Both the position numbers and the translations under genes were made by a program. The notes beneath the pieces are model-generated. The model was not told where the DNA came from. It searched no databases and saw only the letters and a list, made by a program, of their open reading frames with translations. A stretch of DNA of 5,510 nucleotides from Bryobacterales bacterium (GTDB lineage Bacteria > Acidobacteriota > Terriglobia > Bryobacterales > Bryobacteraceae), in the NCBI GenBank assembly GCA_003164075.1, contig PLRZ01000219.1, forward strand, positions 2,610-8,119, given 5' to 3'. Positions 5,476-5,510 of the stretch are shown in pieces. The stretch's first letter is position 1; each line of letters begins with the position of its first letter.

Positions 5476-5510
5476 TGGCGGGAACGTATCGGAGTCGAAC
5501 CGATCAGCGG
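5476..5510 (-). tRNA. selC: 3' end of a tRNA, most likely tRNA-Sec, truncated by window edge
   Basis: Read on the - strand, a T arm is clear: ATCGG (5504-5500), loop TTCGACT (5499-5493), CCGAT (5492-5488), a perfect 5-bp stem. It is followed by ACGTTCCC (5487-5480), then G (5479) and CCA (5478-5476). Normal tRNAs have 7 bases between T stem and discriminator; 8 bases plus G73 and an encoded CCA is the bacterial selenocysteine tRNA pattern (8-bp acceptor, 5-bp T stem), and the T loop equals that of E. coli selC. CCGCT at 5510-5506 would be the end of the long variable arm. The anticodon is outside the window. The alternative is a tRNA-His with C73 and no encoded CCA, which would make the following GCCA a coincidence. 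Confidence 0.72.

Noticed and set aside
1..5510. CRISPR array, rRNA, insertion sequence or integrase
   Set aside because: No regularly spaced repeats, no rRNA-like sequence and no recombinase or transposase motifs were seen on either strand.

Overview
The window looks like bacterial chromosome from a GC-rich organism. The style of the truncated NtrC/NtrX-type regulator at the left edge suggests Acidobacteriota or a relative, but this is an impression and not a database result. All protein genes identified are on the + strand, and a partial tRNA gene on the - strand closes the right edge.

Layout. (1) 1-801: the 3' part of a sigma-54-type AAA+ regulator with a Fis-like DNA-binding tail and an altered sigma-54 contact loop (GSFAGA instead of GAFTGA). 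(2) 802-1197: about 400 bases with no convincing gene, holding a stem-loop, a 14-bp perfect palindrome and a weak candidate promoter with a dyad. (3) 1198-4445: a three-gene cassette of a SAM-dependent DNA methyltransferase with a TSPPY motif, an orphan ParA/MinD-type ATPase, and a stand-alone SIR2 (NADase-type) protein whose start overlaps the ATPase stop by 8 bases. (4) 4446-4648: a 203-base spacer with a terminator-like hairpin. (5) 4649-5424: a TacA/TacT-type toxin-antitoxin pair (DUF1778 ribbon-helix-helix antitoxin plus GNAT acetyltransferase toxin) with a 4-base overlap. (6) 5476-5510, - strand: the 3' end of a tRNA whose 8-nt acceptor strand, G73 and encoded CCA fit selenocysteine tRNA (selC).

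Interpretation. The central cassette is the most interesting part. Methyltransferase plus ParA-like ATPase plus SIR2 resembles a self-marking / sensing / NAD-depleting anti-phage module. I cannot assign this combination to a named defence system from memory. The ATPase lacks a ParB partner and a recognisable parS, so plasmid partition is unlikely. The SIR2 protein has no fused sensor domain, so the translationally coupled ATPase is the obvious candidate for its control. Hand-counted samples show lower GC in the ATPase and SIR2 genes (about 45-48%) than in the regulator (65%) or toxin (70%), which fits horizontal acquisition. With the neighbouring toxin-antitoxin pair and a tRNA 3' end, the region reads as a small defence/accessory island next to a tRNA locus. 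No integrase, transposase or duplicated att site is visible in the window.
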